DNA of 16,165 bases, taken from NCBI GenBank assembly GCA_045540635.1, contig JAZQHO010000016.1, positions 1 to 16,165 of the forward strand. The letters run 5' to 3'. The notes below the pieces were generated by a model, which was not told the origin of the DNA, did no database searches, and was given only the letters and a program-made list of their open reading frames with translations. Both the position numbers and the translations under genes were made by a program. This stretch comes from Limiplasma sp045540635. GTDB taxonomy: Bacteria; Bacillota; Clostridia; Christensenellales; Aristaeellaceae. This document shows positions 1-6,464 of the stretch, one piece after another. Position 1 is the stretch's first letter; every line of letters begins with the position of its first letter.

Positions 1-11
1 TCGTAGCCATG
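1..11. repeat. 11-bp direct repeat, left copy at window edge
   Basis: The bases TCGTAGCCATG at the very start of the window are identical to the last 11 bases (16155-16165). The right copy contains the stop codon of the last dynamin-like gene. The match is exact and unlikely by chance at two chosen positions, but whether it reflects circularity, an island boundary or the way the window was cut cannot be decided from here. Confidence 0.6.
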
Positions 12-52
12 TCGTTCTGTGAGCCAAGGAGTTGGGGAAACATGTTGTCTTC

Positions 53-190
53 CTAAGACCCTTGGCCTCCGACTTCCCATGTCATCAGCAACGGGTCGCC
101 CTCCCGGATCCTCAGCGTACGCCGGATCTCTTTGGGAATAACTACTCTGCCCAACTCATCGATCCTCCGCACGATCCCAGTAGCCCTCAT
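53..190 (-). CDS. Truncated AbrB/SpoVT-type DNA-binding protein
   Basis: This 45-residue protein carries the N-terminal swapped-hairpin DNA-binding half of the AbrB/MazE/SpoVT family. The stretch around residues 1-34 (MRATGIVRRIDELGRVVIPK, then EIRRTLRIREGDPL) is nearly the family consensus. The ATG at 190 is chosen because a full AAGGAGG site (199-205) lies 8 bases upstream; a longer reading from 235 would start before that site. Family members normally continue with a glutamate-rich strand and about 35 or more further residues (SpoVT itself is about 180 residues with a GAF domain). Here the sequence departs from the family right after GDPL and stops 11 residues later. It is therefore either a remnant cut by a rearrangement near position 100 or a minimal DNA-binding protein. 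Known family members are transition-state or sporulation regulators; no target can be assigned here. Confidence 0.7.
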   Translation of the reverse strand: MRATGIVRRIDELGRVVIPKEIRRTLRIREGDPLLMTWEVGGQGS

Positions 191-207
191 AGAATCTGCC
201 TCCTTGC

Positions 208-242
208 CGGTGCAATGGTATGGCTTGAGCATCATTGCACCG
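208..242 (-). promoter_or_regulatory. 10-bp perfect inverted repeat in leader of AbrB-type gene
   Basis: CGGTGCAATG (208-217) and CATTGCACCG (233-242) are exact reverse complements separated by 15 bases. The inner bases can extend the stem by a G-U and an A-U pair in RNA. The repeat ends two bases before the AAGGAGG of the minus-strand AbrB-type gene. It could be a dimeric operator, perhaps autoregulatory, or an RNA hairpin controlling access to the ribosome binding site. No strong promoter for this gene could be picked upstream. Confidence 0.5.
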
Positions 243-331
243 TTTGTCTTTGCAAGGGTAGTATGGGATTTTAAGGGCTGCTTATGCCAGGGTAAGATTT
301 GTCAGTTGCCCCGCTGCCTGTAAAGCCCCCC

Positions 332-361
332 TTGTCAATCCGGCACCGGGTAGGGTATAAC
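332..361 (+). promoter_or_regulatory. Predicted sigma-A-type promoter for the MBL-fold hydrolase
   Basis: TTGTCA (332-337) and TATAAC (356-361) match the -35 and -10 consensus at 5 of 6 positions each, with an 18-base spacer. Transcription would start near 367, about 40 bases before the ATG at 407. The rest of the 216-base gap between the two small genes (191-406) holds the inverted repeat and the two leaders; nothing else was recognised. Confidence 0.5.
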
Positions 362-406
362 AGTAGTACCAAACCCGCAAAGGGATGAAAACAGGAGGCG
401 CTTGCC

Positions 407-955
407 ATGGAGAAGATCACGGAGCGTATGGTGCGCATCCCGCCCCGGCGGGAGCCGCTGTCGGCGGATTGCTTTATGATCGAAGGCGATGAAAAATACT
501 ATGTGTTTGATGCCGGCAGCAACGATGAGGCCTTCGAAGCCATCCGGGCGCTGGAGAAGCCGGTGGTGTTCATCCTGTCGCATTTCCACGGAGATCATAC
601 CGCCAATCTGAACCGCCTGGAGGGACCGGTGCTGGGCGGAGCACGCACCTGCAAATATCTGGGCAGGGGCACCAGAGTGGATGCGCCGCTTCTGATCCGG
701 GACGGCGTGACCCTGCTGGTGCAGCCCTGCGTATCGCCCCATGCACCGGGTTGCCTTATTGCAACGGTGGATGGCACATATACGCTGCTGGGCGATTTGA
801 CCTATGCCCGCCCCGGCAGCGATCAGGGCGAGAGCATCGGCATGCTGCGGGTGCTGAAAGGGCTGGATACCCGCTTCTTTCTCCCCAGCCATATGGATGA
901 GCCAACCCCGATCCCAAAAGCGGTTTTTCTGGAAGAACTGAAAAAAAGGAGCTGA
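407..955 (+). CDS. Small MBL-fold metallo-hydrolase
   Basis: This is a 182-residue metallo-beta-lactamase-fold hydrolase. The metal-binding set is complete: H59-x-H61-x-D63-H64 (HFHGDH), H112 (in PHAPG), D130 (in LLGDLT) and H162 (in PSH). Such proteins usually bind two metal ions and hydrolyse thioesters, lactones, phosphodiesters or similar bonds, but the sequence does not reveal the substrate. It is short for the family and has no signal peptide or membrane segment, so it is probably cytoplasmic. The start at 407 has AGGAGG (393-398) 8 bases upstream. It appears to be a single-gene unit with its own promoter. Its TGA stop (953-955) lies inside the left stem of the terminator shared with the convergent glycosidase operon. 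Confidence 0.88.
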   Translation: MEKITERMVRIPPRREPLSADCFMIEGDEKYYVFDAGSNDEAFEAIRALEKPVVFILSHFHGDHTANLNRLEGPVLGGARTCKYLGRGTRVDAPLLIRDGVTLLVQPCVSPHAPGCLIATVDGTYTLLGDLTYARPGSDQGESIGMLRVLKGLDTRFFLPSHMDEPTPIPKAVFLEELKKRS

Positions 956-992
956 TGTCTGCCCCAAAAAGCAGACACCAGCTCCTTCTTTT
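941..992. terminator. Bidirectional intrinsic terminator between convergent genes
   Basis: The stem pairs GGAGCTG-A-TGTCTGC (948-962) with GCAGACA-C-CAGCTCC (971-985), leaving one A/C mismatch and an 8-base loop. A run of seven A (941-947) precedes it and TTCTTTT (986-992) follows, so either strand gives a hairpin plus U-tract. It serves the MBL-fold gene on the plus strand, whose stop codon is within the stem. It also serves the GH26 gene on the minus strand, whose stop is only 8 bases away. Confidence 0.9.
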
Positions 993-999
993 GGATCCA

Positions 1000-1965
1000 T
1001 CAGTACAACTGGGGCAGCTTGTCCTTGGTCACTGCCCAGGGGTGGCTGTACATGGCGCAAAGCGCCTCGTTGTCGGTAAAATCCTCGCTGGTGCAGAACT
1101 CGCCGCACCACGTCATGTAGCTGACCCATTCCGAACGCTCCGCCGCCAGCGCAGCCGCAGAGGGAAGGGTGCCGGTCTCGCCGATCAGCGTCAGCTTGGG
1201 CTGCGCGGTGATCTTTTTGAGCCCAGCCAGCTTTTCGCTCTGTGCGTTGTGGTCATGGGCCGGGGGATACATGTCCCGGGAAATGATATCCACCACATCA
1301 TCGCCGGGGTAGCAGTCCGGCTCGGGAGAATTCCAGACCCAGATCAGGTTGTTGAGGCCGTGCAGGCGGGTGTAGCGGTCAAACATCAGCCGCCACAGCC
1401 CCTTGACGGTCTCCGGCCCCTTGGCGCCCCACCAGAACCAGTTGCCGTCGCCTTCGTGGAAGGGCCGCCACAGGATGGGGATGCCCGCATCCCGGAAGGG
1501 GCGCAGCAGCGCAGCCATCATGTCCATATCGGCAAGCAGCGCCCTGTTTTCCGGCGTGCCGTCCACCAGTGCAAGGGATGCATCAAAATCGGTTTTTTCG
1601 GAGAAGAAGGACTTGCTGCGCCCGCCGATGGGGGAGAACCAGTGCCACGTAAAGGTGATAACACCCTTCTGTGCGGCCCACTCCCACGCCTGCCGCAGCG
1701 TGCCGTAGTTGTTGCTTACTTCCTCCATGCACTCATCATCGGTATCCAGATAGTTGATGTTGGGGGAGTAGGAGAGCAGCTCAAAGCCCAGCAGCGCAGG
1801 CTGCTTGCCGGTAATCTGCTCAATGTGGCGCAGCTCTTCCATGCCCCGGGTCTTGGTGTGCTGCCCGGTCAGGATGCCCATGCCTGTCAGGTCGGCAAGG
1901 TACTCCAGTATGCGGTGTACGCAGGGCTGGGCGTTGGGGTCGCGGGGGATCGCAACAGGTCGCAT
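1000..1965 (-). CDS. Intracellular GH26 beta-mannanase / mannobiohydrolase
   Basis: This 321-residue glycoside hydrolase family 26 enzyme should hydrolyse beta-1,4-mannosidic bonds with retention of configuration. The family signature WRPFHEGDGNWFWWG places the acid/base at E171, and the IGETG strand places the nucleophile near E263. There is no signal peptide, carbohydrate-binding module or membrane anchor, so it should work in the cytoplasm on imported manno-oligosaccharides rather than on whole mannan. The ATG at 1965 has AAGGAG about 9 bases upstream, inside the end of the preceding GH2 gene, and the two genes are only 3 bases apart. It is the last gene of the GH13-GH2-GH26 operon and is followed by the bidirectional terminator. 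Endo-mannanase and mannobiose-releasing activity cannot be told apart from sequence alone. Confidence 0.9.
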   Translation of the reverse strand: MRPVAIPRDPNAQPCVHRILEYLADLTGMGILTGQHTKTRGMEELRHIEQITGKQPALLGFELLSYSPNINYLDTDDECMEEVSNNYGTLRQAWEWAAQKGVITFTWHWFSPIGGRSKSFFSEKTDFDASLALVDGTPENRALLADMDMMAALLRPFRDAGIPILWRPFHEGDGNWFWWGAKGPETVKGLWRLMFDRYTRLHGLNNLIWVWNSPEPDCYPGDDVVDIISRDMYPPAHDHNAQSEKLAGLKKITAQPKLTLIGETGTLPSAAALAAERSEWVSYMTWCGEFCTSEDFTDNEALCAMYSHPWAVTKDKLPQLY

Positions 1966-1968
1966 GGC

Positions 1969-4500
1969 TCAGTTCTCCTTTCCCATCCAATGCAGTACGG
2001 GGGTGTAGTCTGCTGAAGCCCCGGTCACGATCACCTTTCGGGTCTCGCCGGGCCAGAGCTCAAAGTCGTTCTCGTCGCAGCGGGCATCGTCCGGCTCTGC
2101 CAGATGCGCCATCCAGATAAAGCGGTCAGAGGTCAGGCTCACCTCAAAACGGTCATCCTCCAGCTTGCGGCCGGTGATCTCCACCTTCGCATCCGTGGCG
2201 ATCATCTCGGCGAAGGGCGCAAAGAAGTAGCGGGTCTCGTTGATGATGGTGCCCCCTGCCACCAGCCGGGCACGGAAAACGGTCTGCGCCGGGTCAAAAC
2301 CGATGCCCTCAAGGCTGATGTCTGCCAGATGGGCGGAACCGTTGCGTGGCAGCTGCACGGCCTCTGCGCCTTCGCGCAGCACCTTGCCGCCGGTGGTCAT
2401 CAGCACCCACTCCAGCCGGACGGTCTCATCGCTGAGGGTATCGTTCATACCCCAGATCTCCAGCTTGCCGGGTTCCTTCTGCCAGTGCTCCCGCCAAGTG
2501 ACGCGGCCTTCGTCGTTGTGCACATCCCAGCCGCGGATGCACAGCGCAAGGGGAGCCATGGCCTGCTTCAGAGCGTAGTAAACGGGTTTGCGGCGCAGGG
2601 CATAGTCCACCAGAGACCAGTTGTGCACGCCGTAGCTGTCGGAGAGGGTCCAGAACAGCAGACCGGAGCAGGTAAACTTCTGCCGACGGAACTCCTCGTA
2701 CATATGCCGGGTGATCTCCGACTGGATGGCTTGGCTGCGCAGGATGTACTGCTGGGGCGAATGCTCGCTGTCGCCGAAATACAGGCGCTTCATGCGGTCC
2801 AGCAGGGTGTGGTTCTGGCAGGAGTTGGTGTGGTGCAGCCAGATGGGATCATCCGGGCGCATGTTTTCGGCGGGGATGCAGCTCAGGGCAGTCTCCATGG
2901 GCATGGCACCCATCAGACCGAACTCGCTGAGGAACTTGATGCCGAACTCGGTAAACCGCCACAGATCCAGATAGTGGGGGTGGCTGTCCACATGGGTCAG
3001 CACCCAGATGTGCTGGTCGCCGTGGCGGCAATCGGCCTGCATCTCGCCGCCGAAGGGGCTGCTCTGGCGGTAGACCAGCGAGGGACACATTTCCTTGACC
3101 AGCTTGGGCAGCAGCTCTTCATAGATGGTGCCGCCGTACCAAGGCAGATCCGGGTTCCATGCCTTCTGGGAGTGGTACATCTCCTGCACCTCGTTGTTGC
3201 CGGACCAGCCGATCAGGCTGGCGTGACGGCGCAGGCGGCGGATACCCTTGCGCGCTTCCTCGGTCACGTTTGCCATAAAGCCCGGGTCGTGATCCGGGTG
3301 GTAGCCGCAGGCGTAGAGGAAGTCGTGCCAGATCATGATGCCCGCTTCGTCGCAGGCATCCATCAGGGTCTCGGAGGCATACACGCCGCCGCCCCAGATG
3401 CGCAGCATGTTCATATGCTCGTCTTTGGCGATGGTGATCAGCGCCTGCTCCTTTTCCGGAGCGATGCGTCCGGGCAGACAGTCGCAGGGCACATGGTTAG
3501 CACCCTTGCAGAACACCTTTTCGCCGTTGAGCACAAAGGTGAAGCCGGTCTCGCCGTTGGGCAGCTCAGGCTCGATAAGGGCGATGGAGCGCAGACCAAG
3601 ACGGTGGGTGTTGGTATCCAGTACCAGCCCGTCAGCGGTTTCGGCGGCGGCGGTAACGGTATACAGGTAAGCATCGCCCATGCCGTTGCACCACCAGAGC
3701 CGTGCACTGGGAACAGTCATTTCAAGGGTCTGCTCCCCGGCCTCCAGCGGCAGGCGCTCCTCAGCCACCACAGCCCCCTCCCGGTCGGCAATGGTCAGGT
3801 GCAGCAGGCAGCCCTCCCTGTCGGCGATGGCGGCGGTGGTCACGGTCACTTTGCAGGGTTTGCCCTCTGCGGGGGCTTCCTCGTTGCGGGCATAGAGATC
3901 GGTGATGGCGGCAGCATCAACGGCGGTCAGGTGTACACCCTGCCAGATGCCGCAGGTGGCCAGCCAGATGGTCCAGTCCCAGCTATAGACGAACTGGGGC
4001 TTGCGCATCCACGCACGGTAGGGCTGGTCGTTGTTCCACATCATTCCCATGCGCTCCATATCGTGGGTCTGCGCTTCCCGGAGACCCTGATCGATGCGCA
4101 CCAGCAGCTTGTTTTCACCGGCATGGAGCAGCGCAGCCACATCCCATGTGATCTCCACAAAGGCGTTGTTGTGGCTGCCGATGTGCTGCCCGTTCAGGTA
4201 TACATCGGCGGTGGTGTCCAGCCCCTCAAAGGTGAGCAGCATGCGGGGCGCAAGGTCGCCCTCCGTGAGCGTAAAGGTGCGCTCGCACCAGAATTCCTTG
4301 TCCTCCACCCAGCGGCAGTCCAGACTGTTGAGGCCGTAGAGCGGCTCCTTGATGAGCCCGGCTTCGATGAGCGGGGTGTGTACGTCTCCGGGCACCGTGT
4401 AGGGCAGGTGGGGCAGCAGAGTGGCGGTCTGGGGTGTGCCCTCGCCGATGTCACACCAGTGCATGCGCCAGCTGCCGTTCAGGGAGATGGTCTTTTTCAT
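1969..4500 (-). CDS. GH2 beta-mannosidase
   Basis: This 843-residue enzyme has the length and domain order of GH2 beta-mannosidases. An N-terminal jelly-roll sugar-binding domain starts at LNGSWRMHW; an immunoglobulin-like domain, a TIM barrel and C-terminal beta domains follow. The acid/base is E437 in the WSGNNE motif and the nucleophile is E526 in LSEFG; the spacing of about 90 residues is normal. It should release mannose from the non-reducing end of manno-oligosaccharides, complementing the GH26 enzyme encoded immediately downstream. There is no signal peptide, so the protein is cytoplasmic. The ATG at 4500 follows a GAGAGG-like site about 10 bases upstream. The gap to the upstream GH13 stop is 39 bases with no promoter or terminator. 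Other GH2 activities are possible, but the motifs and the GH26 neighbour favour beta-mannosidase. Confidence 0.9.
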   Translation of the reverse strand: MKKTISLNGSWRMHWCDIGEGTPQTATLLPHLPYTVPGDVHTPLIEAGLIKEPLYGLNSLDCRWVEDKEFWCERTFTLTEGDLAPRMLLTFEGLDTTADVYLNGQHIGSHNNAFVEITWDVAALLHAGENKLLVRIDQGLREAQTHDMERMGMMWNNDQPYRAWMRKPQFVYSWDWTIWLATCGIWQGVHLTAVDAAAITDLYARNEEAPAEGKPCKVTVTTAAIADREGCLLHLTIADREGAVVAEERLPLEAGEQTLEMTVPSARLWWCNGMGDAYLYTVTAAAETADGLVLDTNTHRLGLRSIALIEPELPNGETGFTFVLNGEKVFCKGANHVPCDCLPGRIAPEKEQALITIAKDEHMNMLRIWGGGVYASETLMDACDEAGIMIWHDFLYACGYHPDHDPGFMANVTEEARKGIRRLRRHASLIGWSGNNEVQEMYHSQKAWNPDLPWYGGTIYEELLPKLVKEMCPSLVYRQSSPFGGEMQADCRHGDQHIWVLTHVDSHPHYLDLWRFTEFGIKFLSEFGLMGAMPMETALSCIPAENMRPDDPIWLHHTNSCQNHTLLDRMKRLYFGDSEHSPQQYILRSQAIQSEITRHMYEEFRRQKFTCSGLLFWTLSDSYGVHNWSLVDYALRRKPVYYALKQAMAPLALCIRGWDVHNDEGRVTWREHWQKEPGKLEIWGMNDTLSDETVRLEWVLMTTGGKVLREGAEAVQLPRNGSAHLADISLEGIGFDPAQTVFRARLVAGGTIINETRYFFAPFAEMIATDAKVEITGRKLEDDRFEVSLTSDRFIWMAHLAEPDDARCDENDFELWPGETRKVIVTGASADYTPVLHWMGKEN

Positions 4501-4539
4501 AGCGTTGCAATCCTCTCTTTAATACGCTCCGGGCGGGGA

Positions 4540-6189
4540 TCATTCCCACAGGTATACCCGGCATTCGTATGGTTTCAGGGTGGTTTCGTCTGTGGTTTGG
4601 TGGCTCTGGAGCACAAGCGCCGCCGCAGAGGTGTCAAAGCCTTTGGGGATCCGCAGCCTTTCCGGTTTTCGGGAGAAGGAGCAGACCACCAGCAGACGCT
4701 GCCCCTTGCAGCTGCGGCTGTACACATACAGCTTGCCGCTGAGGGGAAAATGCTCCCGGTAATCGCCATGGCGAACGACCGCCAGCTCCTTGCGCAGACG
4801 GATGGCCTTGCGATAGAAGTTGAGCAGGGAGTCGGGGTCATCTGTCTGACGGCTCACGTTCACCTCCCGATAGTTATCGTTTACCGGCATCCATGGCTTG
4901 GTGGCAGAGAAACCGGCGTTTTCGCTGTCGTCCCACTGTACGGGGGTGCGGGCGGAATCCCGGGAGGAGCGCCACAGGCGGCGCAGCCGCTGGGCCGGGG
5001 TCTTGTTCAGCGCACTGTGGGCGTAGTTGTAGCGGGTCTGCACATCGGTATAGCGCTCCGGGTCATCGGGCCGCCAGTTGGTCATGCCGATCTCCTGCCC
5101 CTGATAAATGAAGGGCGTGCCCTTCTGGAACAGGTAGGCTGCCGCCAGCGTTTTGCCGCTTTCGGTGCGGTAGTCCTCGCTGCCGTAGCGGGAGATGATG
5201 CGGGGATGGTCGTGGTTTTCCAGATAGAGCATGTTCCACGCCCGTCCCTCCAGCTTTTTCTGCCAGCTGGAGAAGGCATGCTTCATACGCCGCAGGGAAA
5301 ACCGGGTGGGCATCCAGTCGGTAAAGAGGCAGTCGGCGCACTGGCACTGGAACTGGATCATCATATCCAGCTGCCCGGTTTGCTCGTCTATGTAGCGCAG
5401 AGCCTGTTTGGGCCATACCAGCGGCGCTTCCGCAAGGGTGAAGCAATCGTAGTCATCCAGCACCTCCCGCTTGAATTCTGTCAGATATTCATGGATGCGG
5501 GGGCCGTGGTTGTAATGGCGCATGCCCTTGTAGATGGGGAAGAGGCGGTCGTTGGGCAGGCTGTCCTTTTTGGAGATGTAGGTGATCACATCCTCCCGGA
5601 AGCCGTCCACGCCCATATCCAGCCAGAAGCGGAGTATTTTTTTGACCTCTTCCCGCACCAGCGGGTTGTCCATGTTCAGGTCGGGCTGCTTTACGGCAAA
5701 CAGGTGCAGGTAGTATTCGCCCCGTACCTCGTCGAAGGTCCATGCGGAGCCTTCGAAGTTGCTGTCCCAGTTGTTGGGCAGTCTGCCGTCCGGGAGGGCA
5801 GGCCGCCAGATGTAGTAATCGGTGTACGGCTCTATGCGCTGCCTGCTTTTTTGGAACCACTCATGCTCATCGCTGGTGTGGTTCACCACCAGATCCATCA
5901 GCAGCTTCATGCCCAGCTCGTGGGTGCGCTTGAGCACTGCCCGAAAGGCCTCCATACCGCCGAACTCCGGTGCGATATCCATATAGTCTGCAATATCGTA
6001 GCCGCAATCAGCGCCCGGCGAGGGATAGATGGGGGAGAACCAGATGCCGTCGCACCCCAGCGCTTTGATGTAGTCCAGCTTTTCCAGCACGCCCCACAGG
6101 TCGCCCATGCCGTCGCCATTGCCGTCTTTGAAGCTTCGGGGCCAGATCTGGTAAAACACCATATCCTTGTACCAGCGTTTTCTCTCCAC
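4540..6189 (-). CDS. GH13 alpha-glucosidase, likely oligo-1,6-glucosidase type
   Basis: This 549-residue (beta/alpha)8 amylase-family enzyme resembles GH13 subfamily 31 (oligo-1,6-glucosidase, alpha-glucosidase, dextran glucosidase). Region I is DLVVNHTS. The nucleophile is D200 in GFREDV, the acid/base is E254 in TLAEAP and the transition-state Asp is D327 in ENHD. The residue after the nucleophile is Val. In characterised relatives Val at this site goes with alpha-1,6 (isomaltose) preference and Thr with maltose preference, so isomalto-oligosaccharides are the better guess. I place the start at the GTG at 6189, because a full AAAGGAGG (6197-6204) lies 7 bases upstream and the family N-terminus (WYKDMVFYQIWPRSF) follows directly. 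An in-frame ATG at 6261 would add 24 residues unlike the family. It is the first gene of the sugar operon. It has no signal peptide, so it is cytoplasmic. Confidence 0.9.
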   Translation of the reverse strand: MERKRWYKDMVFYQIWPRSFKDGNGDGMGDLWGVLEKLDYIKALGCDGIWFSPIYPSPGADCGYDIADYMDIAPEFGGMEAFRAVLKRTHELGMKLLMDLVVNHTSDEHEWFQKSRQRIEPYTDYYIWRPALPDGRLPNNWDSNFEGSAWTFDEVRGEYYLHLFAVKQPDLNMDNPLVREEVKKILRFWLDMGVDGFREDVITYISKKDSLPNDRLFPIYKGMRHYNHGPRIHEYLTEFKREVLDDYDCFTLAEAPLVWPKQALRYIDEQTGQLDMMIQFQCQCADCLFTDWMPTRFSLRRMKHAFSSWQKKLEGRAWNMLYLENHDHPRIISRYGSEDYRTESGKTLAAAYLFQKGTPFIYQGQEIGMTNWRPDDPERYTDVQTRYNYAHSALNKTPAQRLRRLWRSSRDSARTPVQWDDSENAGFSATKPWMPVNDNYREVNVSRQTDDPDSLLNFYRKAIRLRKELAVVRHGDYREHFPLSGKLYVYSRSCKGQRLLVVCSFSRKPERLRIPKGFDTSAAALVLQSHQTTDETTLKPYECRVYLWE

Positions 6190-6246
6190 GGGCGATCCTC
6201 CTTTGCAGGGGTGCGGCGCTTGGGGCAAAAGGATTCTTTCGCCCTG

Positions 6247-6292
6247 CGGGAATGCCTGCATTGTCTCTTGATGAGATTATATGCCATTCCCG
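6247..6292. promoter_or_regulatory. Inverted repeat flanking the sugar-operon -10 and start site
   Basis: CGGGAATG (6247-6254) and CATTCCCG (6285-6292) are perfect 8-base inverted copies. One lies in the spacer between -35 and -10, the other about 15-22 bases into the transcript. This is a plausible pair of half-sites for a repressor controlling the glycosidase operon, though no regulator gene is present nearby. A weaker palindrome, TCTC-TTGAT-GAGA (6264-6276), lies between the arms across the expected start site. Confidence 0.35.
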
Positions 6293-6304
6293 TCCGCTTG
6301 TCCA
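6276..6304 (-). promoter_or_regulatory. Predicted sigma-A-type promoter of the GH13-GH2-GH26 operon
   Basis: On the minus strand TGGACA (6299-6304) is followed after exactly 17 bases by a perfect TATAAT (6276-6281). Transcription would start near 6269, giving a leader of about 80 bases before the GTG start at 6189. This promoter and the one for the dynamin/Hsp70 operon point away from each other within the 275-base gap 6190-6464. Confidence 0.75.
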
Positions 6305-6365
6305 TGCCCTGCTGCAGGTTCAGCCCGAAAAACCCGGAATACGGGCAGTATACAGCAAAAATGGA

Positions 6366-6394
6366 TTGCGCAGACGCCGTAACAGGAGTATAAT
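6366..6394 (+). promoter_or_regulatory. Predicted promoter of the dynamin/Hsp70 operon
   Basis: A perfect TATAAT (6389-6394) is preceded by a 17-base spacer and a weak -35, TTGCGC (6366-6371, 3 of 6). Transcription would begin near 6401, about 64 bases before the first start codon. The strong -10 with a poor -35 may mean an activator or an alternative sigma factor is involved. It is the only candidate promoter I see for the six genes that follow, because the later gaps are 29 bases or less. Confidence 0.5.
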
Positions 6395-6397
6395 ATC

Positions 6398-6449
6398 TTG
6401 TATATAGTGTTTTTGCGGCAAGCAGTGAAAAACCCAATACAATATACAA
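6398..6449 (+). promoter_or_regulatory. Nested inverted repeat in the leader of the dynamin/Hsp70 operon
   Basis: TTGTATAT (6398-6405) pairs exactly with ATATACAA (6442-6449). Inside it GTTTTT (6409-6414) pairs with AAAAAC (6428-6433). The outer right arm runs into the AAAGGAGG ribosome binding site (6448-6455), so folding could touch translation start. The outer left arm overlaps the expected transcription start, so an operator role is equally possible. The stem is AU-rich and not convincing as a terminator. Confidence 0.35.
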
Positions 6450-6464
6450 AGGAGGAATAGTTCC

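Noticed and set aside
23..66. GCCAAGG/CCTTGGC 7-base inverted repeat near the left edge as a possible terminator or small RNA
   Set aside because: The 30-base loop is long, no U-tract follows on either strand, and part of it overlaps the end of the AbrB-type gene; support is too weak.
6190..6261. A longer N-terminus for the GH13 enzyme from an in-frame ATG at 6261
   Set aside because: The extra 24 residues do not resemble the family, and a full AAAGGAGG sits 7 bases before the GTG at 6189.
2104..6393. A 1429-codon open frame on the plus strand, antisense to the GH2 and GH13 genes
   Set aside because: It has no ribosome binding site or recognisable domain and lies opposite two well-supported glycosidases. 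GC-rich codon bias of the sense genes explains the lack of stops; the product is His/Gln/Val-rich as expected for such shadows.
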